A stretch of DNA of 42,630 nucleotides from Cytophagaceae bacterium. Its GTDB lineage: Bacteria > Bacteroidota > Bacteroidia > Cytophagales > JAIYAX01. This document shows, piece by piece, positions 1-9,016 of this stretch. The notes below the pieces were generated by a model, which made no database searches, had not been told where the DNA came from, and was given only the letters and a program-made list of their open reading frames with translations. Location of the stretch: positions 1 through 42,630 of the forward strand of contig JAIYAX010000028.1 of NCBI GenBank assembly GCA_027488815.1, in the 5' to 3' direction. Within the stretch, counting starts at the first letter, position 1. Every line of letters starts with the position of its first letter. The translations under genes were made by a program, and so were the position numbers.

Positions 1-1969
1 CCTGCACCGTATCGGCATTCCTACAACTGTTACTGTCTGTGACTTGCAGGCGATACGTAAAGGTTTGGGGATTGGTGGCCGTAGCCGGAGGCACTAAGGT
101 AAACAGCGGCTGGGCGGTGGTTGGGTTTTGCAAGCTCGTGGGCAGACCTGTAGGGATCAAAGCCCAGGCATAGCTTAGATTAGGGACAGGCGCAGTACCG
201 AGTTGGATGGGCGATGTTTCGCATTTGGTGGTATCCGGACCGGCGAGGGAGAAGGCGGTGGGGAGGTTGTTGATGTTGACCGTTACCGTATCGGTTCGGG
301 TGCATCCCGCATTTCGGGATTGCAGCACAAAATTGAACTGGTTTTGGGCAGGGTTCGCAAATGCTGATCTAAAGAAAGGCCTCTGCACCGTGCTGTCGTT
401 GAGCAGATTGCCCACCGGAGCAGCAGGCAGCCTGGCCCAGCGGTAGGTGCCTGTGCTGACTGTGCTGCCGATTTGTACGGTATCTCCCCGGCATACCGTT
501 TGGTTAGGCCCTGCATTGGCCACCGGGCTTGGCACCACCACCAGCCGTACCGTAGCGGTATCCGGTGCGCCGCAGGTTTTGAAGCCCACCGCACGATACA
601 CATGCGTGCCCACCTGCGGACTGGCCTTGATCAACCCACCCGAAGTAGCCGACAGCCCCGATGGCCCCGGACCACTGATCTTTACCCATTGAAAAGCATC
701 TGCCCCGGCCCCAAAGGCACTTAGGTTGATGCTATCGCCCAGACAAATGGTATCCTTGTCCGCCTGCGCCTGCAGTATATTAGCGTTGACGAAAAGGGTT
801 TGGTTGAGGACTGGAAACAATTTTCCATTTGTACCAGGAAAAACAGAAAGAATAGTGTCTGTTACTTGACAAGAAACGCCTAAACTATTCGGACAATTAA
901 TAACCCCAATACTTGAACCGTATTGATTTGAGTTGTATGAATAATAAATTTTACCATTAAGTGCAATTTGAAATCCACTGATATTTAATTGTAAGGCCAA
1001 CGGATTTTGTTTAACCAATACCTGAGTAGAGTTAATTATACTAGAAGATGAACCAAGTTGATTGAACTGAAATACTCCTGTCTCGTATGATAAATAAAGC
1101 ACTTGCGAATTTGATGAGAACGCAGAGTGAAAGATCGAACTTCCAATTGGATTCGGTACTAAAATTTCACGTTTATTAGATAATAGTCCACTTGTTCGAT
1201 TAAATGAAAATAATTCTACAGAGGGTATACCAGTAGAACTCTGAAATGGGCCTGTCAATGCAAGTAACTCACTATTTGGTGAAGTCTTTATCCCATAGTT
1301 GCTACCAGCTCCAATAGATGATGATGGCAAGTTTACTACTACATTAGAGCTAACGAATTGGTTATTATTCACGCCATTAGAATCAATTAAATAAGATCTA
1401 AATGAGTTTCCAGGCTTTGGTGCACAAATTAACCAATAATCATTGCCATTGACATGATCAGCTAACCCAAGAACAGCGGCACAACTAGAGTTCTGATTTG
1501 CAGGTATAAGAGAAACAAGTGAATTTGGTAATACATCACCCATACCTTGTTCAAGAGATATATCCACAATAAAATATTCAAGAGAATACTTGTTTGCTAA
1601 ACTAAAACCGTCATTTCTATTTAAGAAAAATACAATATACTTAGTTTGACTTCGGGGAATTTTAGTGATTAAAATTTTGTCGGTTCCAGTATTTGATAGA
1701 AAACCAGGTTTTCCATTTGGCATCGGTTGATGACTTCGATTATAAACTGTGTCACCATCAAAATAGAACAGTAAGTTTCCTTTTTCGTCTGAAATTGTAC
1801 CCGCAAATAATGCATAAAATGTTTTTCCATCGAACACTGGCTGTGGTATAGAAGAATTAAAATTCAACCCTGCGTTTTCCCCGTAATACCACCATGCCCC
1901 CTCCTTTTTCTGAGCGTTAACAAAAAAATATGAAAAAAATAAAATAATTGCTAGTTTACTTCTCATCAT
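1..1969 (-). CDS. Secreted multidomain surface protein with Ig/PKD-like repeats (3' end beyond window)
   Basis: An open frame runs from the paired ATG codons at 1969/1966 to the left edge without a stop (at least 656 codons), so the C-terminus is missing. It begins with a signal peptide (MMRSKLAIILFFSYFFVNAQ). Residues about 20-390 are a Ser/Asn-rich part resembling the beta-propeller-like N-termini of Bacteroidota proteins that read 'FDGKTFYALFAGTISDEKGNLLFYFDGDTVY'-style text. From about residue 395 Ig/PKD-like modules follow, with recurring 'DTICLGDS', 'ANAGPNQTVCRGDTVQIGS' and 'AGPDTTKCETSPIQLG' motifs. Such proteins usually end in a T9SS sorting or gliding-motility domain, which cannot be seen here. 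By eye the first 1,170 bp are AT-rich, while the part below about 800 is clearly GC-rich. The function is unknown; adhesion or surface display is inferred. Confidence 0.8.
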   Translation of the reverse strand, partial: MMRSKLAIILFFSYFFVNAQKKEGAWWYYGENAGLNFNSSIPQPVFDGKTFYALFAGTISDEKGNLLFYFDGDTVYNRSHQPMPNGKPGFLSNTGTDKILITKIPRSQTKYIVFFLNRNDGFSLANKYSLEYFIVDISLEQGMGDVLPNSLVSLIPANQNSSCAAVLGLADHVNGNDYWLICAPKPGNSFRSYLIDSNGVNNNQFVSSNVVVNLPSSSIGAGSNYGIKTSPNSELLALTGPFQSSTGIPSVELFSFNRTSGLLSNKREILVPNPIGSSIFHSAFSSNSQVLYLSYETGVFQFNQLGSSSSIINSTQVLVKQNPLALQLNISGFQIALNGKIYYSYNSNQYGSSIGVINCPNSLGVSCQVTDTILSVFPGTNGKLFPVLNQTLFVNANILQAQADKDTICLGDSINLSAFGAGADAFQWVKISGPGPSGLSATSGGLIKASPQVGTHVYRAVGFKTCGAPDTATVRLVVVPSPVANAGPNQTVCRGDTVQIGSTVSTGTYRWARLPAAPVGNLLNDSTVQRPFFRSAFANPAQNQFNFVLQSRNAGCTRTDTVTVNINNLPTAFSLAGPDTTKCETSPIQLGTAPVPNLSYAWALIPTGLPTSLQNPTTAQPLFTLVPPATATNPQTFTYRLQVTDSNSCRNADTVQ

Positions 1970-1989
1970 TACAGGCTCGAATAAACAAA

Positions 1990-2020
1990 ATTAGCCTTGA
2001 AGAAATACCTCAAGGCTAAT
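1990..2020 (-). terminator. Intrinsic terminator after the S74/T9SS gene
   Basis: An 11-bp perfect stem (ATTAGCCTTGA / TCAAGGCTAAT) with a 9-nt loop is followed on the minus strand by TTTTGTTTATT. It lies 6 bp past the stop codon at 2027 and only 20 bp before the start codon at 1969. The two large surface-protein genes are therefore probably separate transcripts, or the second is expressed by partial read-through. Confidence 0.75.
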
Positions 2021-2026
2021 TAAATT

Positions 2027-5000
2027 CTATTTAGTAAAAATCATTTTCTTTGAGTCCAATTCAATTCCATCTACAACCAAGAGATAGATGTAGGTGCCAG
2101 CTTGAAATGAACCAGATTGAACTAAAATTTTTGTTTCACTCAAATCCAAATCAAATTGTTTTAATGATGAACCCATCATATCTGTTATCATTATCATAGC
2201 CTTTTTACAACCCAAAGGTAAATTGTACTCAATTGTGGTTTGTGTATCCCATGGATTAGGATAATTTTGCTTTAAATAATCTATATTCTTTATTCTATCA
2301 TGCGTACTATTAAAATTGATGTTTTTTTCTTTGTTTAAAATTAATTCATTTATTTTATCATTCTGAGATTTAACAATACTCCATAAAACAGGAATTAACC
2401 CATCAAGATTTAAACCTTTATATTCAAGTCCTGGATTAAGAACTTTCCCCTCTTGTGAATATTTTGCAGGAAATGAAATATCTTTAACGAGGTGAGGAAA
2501 GACCGACTCAATCTCTTGTGCTATAAATCCTACTTGATAACCGGGTTCTAGTGCTATGTTTGATTCTAAATCCTTTTTAAACTCATAAGAATAAACATTT
2601 ATCTTATTTAGTATATCGTCTTTATATTCAACTGGTCGAATTTTTTCTTTTAAATTTCTATCACTAGTTGTAAAATCAGATCCAGAACGCCCTGTTCGCC
2701 CATTAAAGTATCCAGCCCAAGAAAAGTTACTGTTTATGATGCCACCATTGTCAGCCCAAATCGCATATCTTGGACTGCTGGACGATGATCCAGTCCCAGT
2801 AACTTTAGTGTAGACCCCATAATTTGCTCCAGTAGTTCCTTCCGCTTTTGCATAAATAGCATAATTTAATTCTGATGCATTTTGTACTTCTGTCCATATT
2901 CCATAGTTTACAGATCCAGAATTCAGGTTTTTAGAGAGCATTGCCGTGGTATTATTTGTCCCTCCAAAAACTCTAGCTACTATACCTGTATATTTTCCTT
3001 GCCCTTCTATGCCTACATCACTAACACCTTTTACTCCAATGTAATAGTTATTGTCAGCATTCGGCCCATCAGATCCAGAAGGATTAGGCATTTCACCTGT
3101 TATAGCTGAATATGGGATGCCTGCTGGTGAGGCGGTATTTGAATTTCTAACAAGAAAAGTGTTTTCGTTAGAACCGAAAACATTCGCTTTTGTACCACTT
3201 AATATTGTTGAAGTACCTATCCCCACATTGCCTTCTACGATTAAACCGTTATCTGGAGCAGCAGCTGAACTTGCGTAGGCATTTCCGATTGCTAAATTAC
3301 CATTTACACTTAACTTAGAGAATGGATTAATAGTGCCAATGCCCACTGAACCAAAGGTGCTTCCTGTGGATGGTGCTGGCGTAACAATTACTGTTGGCAG
3401 TGGCTTATTGCTGTTCGTAGCATCATTTCGGTTAAACATTCCAATCATTAAACTATTTGGTACATTATTTTCCAAAGTAGTATTCAAAAAAGGGTCTCCG
3501 AAACCTAGCGTTAGAGTGTAAGAAGAAATTGATTTTAGTCGTCCACCAATTAATGTAGAGTTTGTTGATAGTACATCTGTTGTAAGGCTTTGACCTATGC
3601 CAATTGAAGCAGTTGATGAAATATTATTACTTGAACCAGCAGAAATCGTTCGATTACCTGTAGCAAAGGAGTTTTCACCAACAGCAAATGAAAAATCTCC
3701 ATTAGCCCGTCCACCTGTGAATGCCGATGAGCCATTACCATCTGCTCTTGAATTATTTGCAGCAAACGAATTAACCCCTATTACTTCTGAACCACTAAAA
3801 GCAGCGGAATAATCGCCAATAGCTTTTCCACTGCCAAAGGCTGCGGAATATAAACCCGTTGCCAGTACGCTACCGAGTTCACCAGATTCAAATCTGCCTA
3901 ATACTCTTGCCTTTCTATCTCCAGTAACTCTAAAAACTTCTTGCGCACTGGAACCGAAAGTGCTTAGAATAATATCATTTCCTGAACTTTCATTTGCTAT
4001 GAATAAGTTTTTGGAATCATCTCCATATCCTTTTATTACAATATCATTTGGTTGGCTTAGATTTAAATAGTCTCCAGAAACAGATGCAATTCCTGTTAAA
4101 AATCTGACATCAGTACCTTGAACGTCTTTCGTCATTCTTATGGAAGGTTTAGCATTTGAAATATAACTTACAATATCTAATTCGCCTTCTGGGTTAGCAG
4201 TTCCAATTCCAACTCTCCCTTCTGCTGTTATCCTCATTCTTTCAGTTCCACCGTTGGTATTGTCTACTCGAAAAGTCAGTCCTTTGGTTAAAGAATTCGT
4301 CTTTACATCTATTGATCCACTAAAATTTAATTCTCCTCCAAACAACCTCATACCTTCACCCCCACTAAATGTCACTCCGCCAATCAACAGATTTCCCGTA
4401 GTACCGCCTGAAACATCCGCTAACTTTAAGTTTCCAGTTGAAAGTTCTAATCTTTGGGTAGGCGAAACCGTTCCAATCCCAACGTTACCGCTAGAATTGA
4501 TGGTCATACGGTCATCATTGTTAACTTTGAATCTAAGATCAGGTGAATTGTTTGGAGAGTAAATTTCTACTGGTCGATCATTATTGGAGCTAAGTCGAAG
4601 AAAGGCTGCATTATCCGTACTATTTACAAAAATACCCTGAATACCTGTTCTCTCCAAATGAAGTGTATGTGCAGGAGAAACGATTCCAATCCCCACATTG
4701 CCGCTAGTATTGATGGTCATGCGGTCTGCACCACCTACCAAAAACCTGAGATCAGCAGAACTGTTAGGGGTATAAATATCTACAGGACCGTTGTTATTCG
4801 AGCTAAGTCTTAAATAAGCAGATCTTTCCAAACTGTTCACAAATATCCCCTGATCACCTCCTGCTTTCTCCAAATGGAGTAGATGAGTAGGACCGCTAAG
4901 CCCAATACCCACATTGTCTATTCGGTGAGTATTACCTGTAAGTGCTGTGCCCGACCAAGGCACCGTCTGAGCTAACACATTATGATAGCATGCCGTCGCA

Positions 5001-5110
5001 AAGAGGCAAATCAAAATCAATCTTGGTTTGAAAGATTGAAAACGGATTTTCGCTAAGGCTTTAAGAGCCTTGCAAAATCTGAAAATGGGAGGGGTACTTA
5101 ACTTGTTCAT
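2027..5110 (-). CDS. Surface fibre-like protein with YadA-type head repeats, peptidase S74 chaperone domain and T9SS sorting domain
   Basis: The protein has 1,027 residues. The N-terminus holds a late hydrophobic segment (residues about 29-48, ending in VLAQ) that fits a signal peptide, so a start further in is possible. Residues about 66-330 contain repeated 'GNVGIGT.SP' collagen-free fibre motifs, including two ~71-residue tandem units at 78-218. Residues about 415-510 look like a trimeric autotransporter head (YSAAFGSG, YSAAFSGS, SFAVGENSFATG). At 816-925 lies the endosialidase-type intramolecular chaperone (peptidase S74) with SDRNLKEKI, giving the Ser816/Lys821 pair, and GFIAQEIESVFP. 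The last 79 residues are a T9SS type A sorting domain (NYPNPWDTQTTIEYNLP ... GTYIYLLVVDG). By family, S74 folds homotrimeric fibres and cuts itself off. The likely role is a trimeric surface adhesin; no ligand can be named. Confidence 0.88.
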   Translation of the reverse strand: MNKLSTPPIFRFCKALKALAKIRFQSFKPRLILICLFATACYHNVLAQTVPWSGTALTGNTHRIDNVGIGLSGPTHLLHLEKAGGDQGIFVNSLERSAYLRLSSNNNGPVDIYTPNSSADLRFLVGGADRMTINTSGNVGIGIVSPAHTLHLERTGIQGIFVNSTDNAAFLRLSSNNDRPVEIYSPNNSPDLRFKVNNDDRMTINSSGNVGIGTVSPTQRLELSTGNLKLADVSGGTTGNLLIGGVTFSGGEGMRLFGGELNFSGSIDVKTNSLTKGLTFRVDNTNGGTERMRITAEGRVGIGTANPEGELDIVSYISNAKPSIRMTKDVQGTDVRFLTGIASVSGDYLNLSQPNDIVIKGYGDDSKNLFIANESSGNDIILSTFGSSAQEVFRVTGDRKARVLGRFESGELGSVLATGLYSAAFGSGKAIGDYSAAFSGSEVIGVNSFAANNSRADGNGSSAFTGGRANGDFSFAVGENSFATGNRTISAGSSNNISSTASIGIGQSLTTDVLSTNSTLIGGRLKSISSYTLTLGFGDPFLNTTLENNVPNSLMIGMFNRNDATNSNKPLPTVIVTPAPSTGSTFGSVGIGTINPFSKLSVNGNLAIGNAYASSAAAPDNGLIVEGNVGIGTSTILSGTKANVFGSNENTFLVRNSNTASPAGIPYSAITGEMPNPSGSDGPNADNNYYIGVKGVSDVGIEGQGKYTGIVARVFGGTNNTTAMLSKNLNSGSVNYGIWTEVQNASELNYAIYAKAEGTTGANYGVYTKVTGTGSSSSSPRYAIWADNGGIINSNFSWAGYFNGRTGRSGSDFTTSDRNLKEKIRPVEYKDDILNKINVYSYEFKKDLESNIALEPGYQVGFIAQEIESVFPHLVKDISFPAKYSQEGKVLNPGLEYKGLNLDGLIPVLWSIVKSQNDKINELILNKEKNINFNSTHDRIKNIDYLKQNYPNPWDTQTTIEYNLPLGCKKAMIMITDMMGSSLKQFDLDLSETKILVQSGSFQAGTYIYLLVVDGIELDSKKMIFTK
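4454..4890 (-). repeat. Tandem ~213-bp coding repeat within the S74 fibre gene
   Basis: Two adjacent units encode ~71 residues each (protein residues about 78-148 and 149-218). They share GIFVNS, RLSSNN, DLRF, DDRMTIN/ADRMTIN and SGNVGIG. The DNA matches at an offset of about 212 bp, for example around 4497 and 4710. The nucleotide similarity suggests fairly recent duplication of a fibre-shaft module. Confidence 0.7.
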
Positions 5111-5597
5111 TTTGTAGTGTTTATGTTTAAAAGTTGATGAAAATTCTCCAAAGGGCTACAGCTGGAACTTCTTTCCGGAGGGAGAAAAACAGAATTAAGT
5201 AGTGTGTAACCTATGTTGCTAAATAACTAGGTAGACTGATCAAAGACAAATTAAGAAATTGTTAACAACAACTTTTTAGCACAATATCTTGTATTATAAT
5301 ATTTTTATTTACTTATATTCTATGCCTGCCTATATAACACAATCTTGAATTAATGCCTTTCCAGTTCCCAAACGCAAAACAATGTGCAGAAGCACATCGA
5401 ATATCTTCTGCGTAAATAGATTAAATTCTATTTATCTATATTTTATTATTCTAAATGTACTCTAGCAGTCATAAAGCAGTGTCAAGCACCCTTGATGTTG
5501 TGCTTGGGTTGAATAACTATTTTAATAGCAAGGAGCACTTAGGAATTATCAGGCACAGCCGAGCGACTGTTAGAGCAAGTCATTTATCTTCTTTTTA
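5111..5597. other. AT-rich intergenic region with small hairpins, no gene seen
   Basis: This 487-bp stretch lies between the start of the S74 fibre gene and the end of aroB. It is very AT-rich in the middle (about 5230-5350). It holds short inverted repeats: GCAGAAG/CTTCTGC at 5386-5411, CAAGCAC/GTGCTTG at 5483-5506 and CTATT/AATAG near 5517-5528. The 5483-5506 hairpin could be part of an aroB terminator but lacks a T-run. No convincing coding frame, tRNA or consensus promoter was found. Confidence 0.5.
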
Positions 5598-6695
5598 TCA
5601 GCTCTTGCTTTTCAACCCCTCCCAAACCTCCCTGCAATGCCCGGCAAAAACTGTTAGGTCGGCGGCTATACCTTCGATTGGTTTTCCAACCTCCTCCAAA
5701 AGGCAGAGCCTGAGCTGCCCTTGCCGGTTCTTTTTATCCTGCGCTAATGCCCGGCTGAACAACTCCTCCACCCAAGCCTTTGGGAGGCTGTGCTGATAAT
5801 GGGTTTGGTAATACTTTTTGATATCCTCATGTAACCCTTGCTCACTAAGCCCATTCTTATATGCCCATTCACTCTCTGCCAACAGCCCAAAAGCAACCGC
5901 CTCTCCATGTAGCAGATCCTGACCGGTCGCCAATGCCATCGTCTCGAGCGCATGACCTGCCGTATGGCCCAGGTTTAATCGCTGCCGTACTCCAAGCTCC
6001 AAAGGGTCTTCGCTTACCAGCGCCATCTTTACTCCAATGGCCTTGCGAAGCAGGTCATAGCTGAGTTTCGGGCTTTCTTCTTTAAAAGATTCCCATTCCT
6101 CCGGCAAGGCAAGCAGTACATGTTTCCAAACCTCAGCCCATCCGTTCATCCATTCTCTTGAAGGGAGGCTGTCCAGTAGTTCAGGGAGTACCAGCACCGC
6201 TTCCGGCTGATGAAAAGTGCCGATCTGGTTCTTCAGTGCAGCCAGGTCAAGTCCGGTCTTACCACCCAGTGAGGCGTCCACCATGGCCATAAGCGTTGTG
6301 GGGATGTAGGCAGTCGCAATACCTCGCTTGTAAACAGATGCCACAAAGCCCCCCAGATCCGTCACTACCCCACCTCCAAGGCAAATCAGAAGACTGCCCC
6401 GGTCAGCTCCTTTGGCATTCATTTCTTCCCAAATGGGCAGGCAAGTCTGCAATTGTTTGGAGGCCTCACCCTGTTGTATGCTCATCAGGTAGTGGGGTGG
6501 AAGATGGGGCTCCAGATGGGGGTAACAAAGACGACGGGTGTTGCTATCTGTCAAAACCAGGTAGGAGGAATGGTTCTGGCCAAGCCCTCTGAGCCAACTA
6601 ATGGCCTCTCCTTCGAAAAAGAGAGGGTGTGGTTCAGTCCAGGCCGGATTTGCTGAGGTTGACAATTTCGGTTTGCTTACGTATCGATTCCTCAT
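5598..6695 (-). CDS. aroB: 3-Dehydroquinate synthase
   Basis: The enzyme converts 3-deoxy-D-arabino-heptulosonate 7-phosphate to 3-dehydroquinate, the second step of the shikimate pathway, using NAD and a divalent metal in the cytoplasm. The 365-residue product has the expected length. Visible motifs are the nucleotide-binding GGGVVTDLGGF (108-118), the loop PTTLMAMVDASLGGKTG (132-148) with KN at 155-156, and the metal ligands Glu188, His244 (in NLGHTAGHALE) and His263 (in HGEAVAFG). The ATG start at 6695 lies 62 bp inside the upstream DAHP synthase gene. A TTG at 6665 is an alternative that would still overlap by 32 bp, and the next ATG is far too internal. The overlap and shared pathway indicate translational coupling. 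Confidence 0.95.
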   Translation of the reverse strand: MRNRYVSKPKLSTSANPAWTEPHPLFFEGEAISWLRGLGQNHSSYLVLTDSNTRRLCYPHLEPHLPPHYLMSIQQGEASKQLQTCLPIWEEMNAKGADRGSLLICLGGGVVTDLGGFVASVYKRGIATAYIPTTLMAMVDASLGGKTGLDLAALKNQIGTFHQPEAVLVLPELLDSLPSREWMNGWAEVWKHVLLALPEEWESFKEESPKLSYDLLRKAIGVKMALVSEDPLELGVRQRLNLGHTAGHALETMALATGQDLLHGEAVAFGLLAESEWAYKNGLSEQGLHEDIKKYYQTHYQHSLPKAWVEELFSRALAQDKKNRQGQLRLCLLEEVGKPIEGIAADLTVFAGHCREVWEGLKSKS

Positions 6696-7722
6696 GGATG
6701 AGGGTGTATAGCGCCGTGACCCAGGATGGGCTCAGGCTGTTGAGGGATGCCCACTCCGGCCTGCTTCGGAGGATTTCTGCCCAGCGCTCTTTCTGAAAGA
6801 CGGCTACGTTGTTTTCCCGCTTGTAGTCACCGATCTGCTCTACGACCTGCATACGTTGTTGCAAAAGGTGAAGCAGCTCACGGTCGATGCGGTCTATCTG
6901 TTCCCTTAGCTCCTGAAGCCTGAAGTGGTACTCTGCATTATCGATATCCGCCTGACGCACGACCAGCTGGCTCATCATTTCCGCAAAAGCAGGCAGACTA
7001 AGTTGTTGGGCAGCGTCACTCAATGCGGCTTCGGGCTTTGGATGTACCTCGATCATGAGACCATCATAGTCGAGATCAAGGGCTCGCTGGGCCAGTTCCG
7101 GCACCATGGATCGCTTACCGGCCATGTGGCTGGGGTCAGCAAACAACGGGATTTGCGGCATGCGCTGCCTGAACTCGATCGCCACCTGCCAAAGGGGGGC
7201 ATTGCGATAGCGACCGGGCTCAAATACAGAAAAGCCACGGTGAACAGCCGCCAGCTCTGTAATGCCGGCTTTGAGCACCCGTTCAACAGCTCCGATCCAA
7301 AGAGCCACTTCCGGGTTGACGGGGTTTTTGACCATCACAGGTACCTTGGTGCCTTGCAGACTTTCGGCAATCTCCTGTACGAGAAAAGGGTTGACCGTTG
7401 TGCGTGCCCCCAGCCATAGTACGTCAATTCCGGCCTTTAGTGCCAGATCCACATGTTGTGGCTGAGCCACTTCGATGGCGAAGGGCATCCCGATAGCCTT
7501 CCGCACTGAGGTGATCCAGTCCAACGACAATGAGCCCAGTCCTTCAAAAGCACCCGGACGTGTTCTGGGCTTCCAAACTCCTGCACGAATAAGATGTACT
7601 CCTTCGTTCTTTAGCCCATTCGCCACCTCGAAAAGCTGCTCTTCGGACTCTGCACTACAGGGTCCTGCAATCAGATAGGGCTTCTTTTGGCTAAATGGAG
7701 TTGTAACCGGGACTTCATTCAT
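6634..7722 (-). CDS. Bifunctional DAHP synthase / chorismate mutase
   Basis: The N-terminal part is a KDO8P-synthase-like (type I-beta) DAHP synthase, which condenses phosphoenolpyruvate and erythrose 4-phosphate. It shows GPCSAES at residues 20-26, RAGVWKPRTRPGAFEG, and KNPVNPEVALWIGA. The last ~95 residues are an AroQ-type chorismate mutase helix bundle (LREQIDRIDRELLHLLQQR ... IHEESIRKQ). The fusion couples the entry of the shikimate pathway to the branch toward phenylalanine and tyrosine and often allows allosteric control. I chose the ATG at 7722 (MNEVPVTTPF), which gives 362 residues. An upstream ATG at 7755 would add 11 residues without visible homology. The gene is followed by the overlapping aroB and is divergent from the proline dehydrogenase gene. 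Confidence 0.93.
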   Translation of the reverse strand: MNEVPVTTPFSQKKPYLIAGPCSAESEEQLFEVANGLKNEGVHLIRAGVWKPRTRPGAFEGLGSLSLDWITSVRKAIGMPFAIEVAQPQHVDLALKAGIDVLWLGARTTVNPFLVQEIAESLQGTKVPVMVKNPVNPEVALWIGAVERVLKAGITELAAVHRGFSVFEPGRYRNAPLWQVAIEFRQRMPQIPLFADPSHMAGKRSMVPELAQRALDLDYDGLMIEVHPKPEAALSDAAQQLSLPAFAEMMSQLVVRQADIDNAEYHFRLQELREQIDRIDRELLHLLQQRMQVVEQIGDYKRENNVAVFQKERWAEILRSRPEWASLNSLSPSWVTALYTLIHEESIRKQTEIVNLSKSGLD

Positions 7723-7793
7723 AAGGTGTAAAGGTAACAAATTGCATGGCCTCACAGTTTCTGCGCCGGTGCTGAACCCAAGCCATGATCTGT

Positions 7794-7801
7794 TATGTTT
7801 G
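7794..7801 (+). promoter_or_regulatory. Bacteroidota -7 promoter element for proline dehydrogenase
   Basis: TATGTTTG matches the TAnnTTTG consensus exactly and places transcription start near 7807, about 25 nt before the ATG at 7832. No matching TTTG is seen at -33. Confidence 0.5.
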
Positions 7802-7813
7802 TGGTGTAAACAG

Positions 7814-7825
7814 CCCTGATCAGGG
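7814..7825. promoter_or_regulatory. Perfect 12-bp palindrome in the 5' leader, possible operator
   Basis: CCCTGATCAGGG lies between the predicted transcription start and the ATG of the proline dehydrogenase gene, a position suited to repressor binding. No regulator gene is nearby, so the role is inference. Confidence 0.35.
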
Positions 7826-7831
7826 ATATTT

Positions 7832-9016
7832 ATGGTGAGTACCGAAGCGACAATTCAATTTGATGATTTAAAAAAGGCATTTGCCTCCAGAAGCAACCCC
7901 GACCTGCGTCGTATGCATTTGCTATTCCAGACGATGGCCTATCCCTGGCTAGTAAAACTGGGTACCTTATTCCTCAATTTTTGCTTCAAAATAGGTCTAC
8001 CGGTGAAAGGATTGGTTAAATCCACCCTCTTTGCCCATTTCTGTGGAGGGGAGAGTATACAGGAATGCAGCCATACCATTCTAAAGCTGAACAACTACCA
8101 TATCGGAACCATACTGGATTACAGCGTGGAAGGAGCCAAAACGGATGCAGGTTTTGAGCAAACGACACAGGAGATCATGCAAACGATACGGGCTGCCGCC
8201 GCTCAACCCGAGTCAATTCCATTTTCTGTTTTCAAAGTGACCGGGATCGCTTCTATCGACCTGCTTGAAAAAGTACAAAGTGGGAAGAGTCTGACCGAAG
8301 TAGAAAAAGAAGCTTTCCGGCAGGTCAATCAGCGTGTGGATCGCATTTGTGGATTTGCTGCACAGATGGGGGTGCGTATCTTCATCGATGCGGAAGAGAG
8401 TTGGATTCAGCAGCCTATCGATCAAATGGCCTATGCCATGATGGCCAAGTACAACCACGCAAAACCCATCGTGTACAACACCTATCAGTTGTATCGTACT
8501 GAAGGTCTTGAAAACCTGAAAAGAGCCTATCACTATGCCACCATGAACAACATCTGGCTGGGAGCCAAGCTGGTTCGGGGTGCCTACATGGAAAAAGAGC
8601 GTAAAAGGGCGGCAGAAATGGGATACCCCAGCCCCATTCAGCCTGACAAAACCGCCACTGATCGGGATTTTGACCTTGCCCTTCGATTTTGTGTCGACAA
8701 CAAACAACGAATCGCCTTTTGCGCCGGTTCGCACAACGAACAAAGTAACCAATACCTCACCATTTTGATGGAGAAATACAACATCAATCCGGCGGACCCC
8801 AATGTCTTTTTTGCGCAGTTGTATGGCATGAGTGACCACATCTCCTATAATCTTGCTTCCGCAGGGTATAGGGTGGCGAAATATGTTCCGTATGGCCCGG
8901 TTAAATCTGTTATGCCTTATTTGTTCCGCAGGGCTGAAGAAAACACCTCCGTTGCAGGACAAACCGGGCGGGAGCTTGGGCTCATCAAAGCTGAACTTCA
9001 ACGACGTAAGGCATGA
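7832..9016 (+). CDS. Proline dehydrogenase
   Basis: A monofunctional FAD-dependent PRODH that oxidises proline to pyrroline-5-carboxylate and passes electrons to the quinone pool. The 394-residue length fits the Bacteroidota form, which is separate from P5C dehydrogenase. Family signatures include LGAKLVRGAYMEKER in the barrel and a C-terminal PYLFRRAEENTSV, whose two arginines (about 366 and 367) bind the substrate carboxylate. The DNA around the ATG shows no strong Shine-Dalgarno. The stop codon overlaps the next ORF's start (ATGA), implying coupled translation. A P5C dehydrogenase gene is not in the window. Confidence 0.94.
   Translation: MVSTEATIQFDDLKKAFASRSNPDLRRMHLLFQTMAYPWLVKLGTLFLNFCFKIGLPVKGLVKSTLFAHFCGGESIQECSHTILKLNNYHIGTILDYSVEGAKTDAGFEQTTQEIMQTIRAAAAQPESIPFSVFKVTGIASIDLLEKVQSGKSLTEVEKEAFRQVNQRVDRICGFAAQMGVRIFIDAEESWIQQPIDQMAYAMMAKYNHAKPIVYNTYQLYRTEGLENLKRAYHYATMNNIWLGAKLVRGAYMEKERKRAAEMGYPSPIQPDKTATDRDFDLALRFCVDNKQRIAFCAGSHNEQSNQYLTILMEKYNINPADPNVFFAQLYGMSDHISYNLASAGYRVAKYVPYGPVKSVMPYLFRRAEENTSVAGQTGRELGLIKAELQRRKA

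Noticed and set aside
5111-5597. Small RNA in the AT-rich gap before aroB
   Set aside because: Hairpins are present, but no consensus promoter and no stem followed by a T-run were found to define a transcript.
5455-5796. 113-codon plus-strand frame between the fibre gene and aroB
   Set aside because: About 200 bp of it are antisense to the conserved C-terminus of aroB, and the rest has no coding features.
6925-7419. 164-codon open frame opposite the DAHP synthase/chorismate mutase gene
   Set aside because: Antisense to a well-supported gene; no motif.
8213-9001. 262-codon open frame opposite the proline dehydrogenase gene
   Set aside because: It is fully antisense to a gene with clear family motifs and shows no recognisable protein features.
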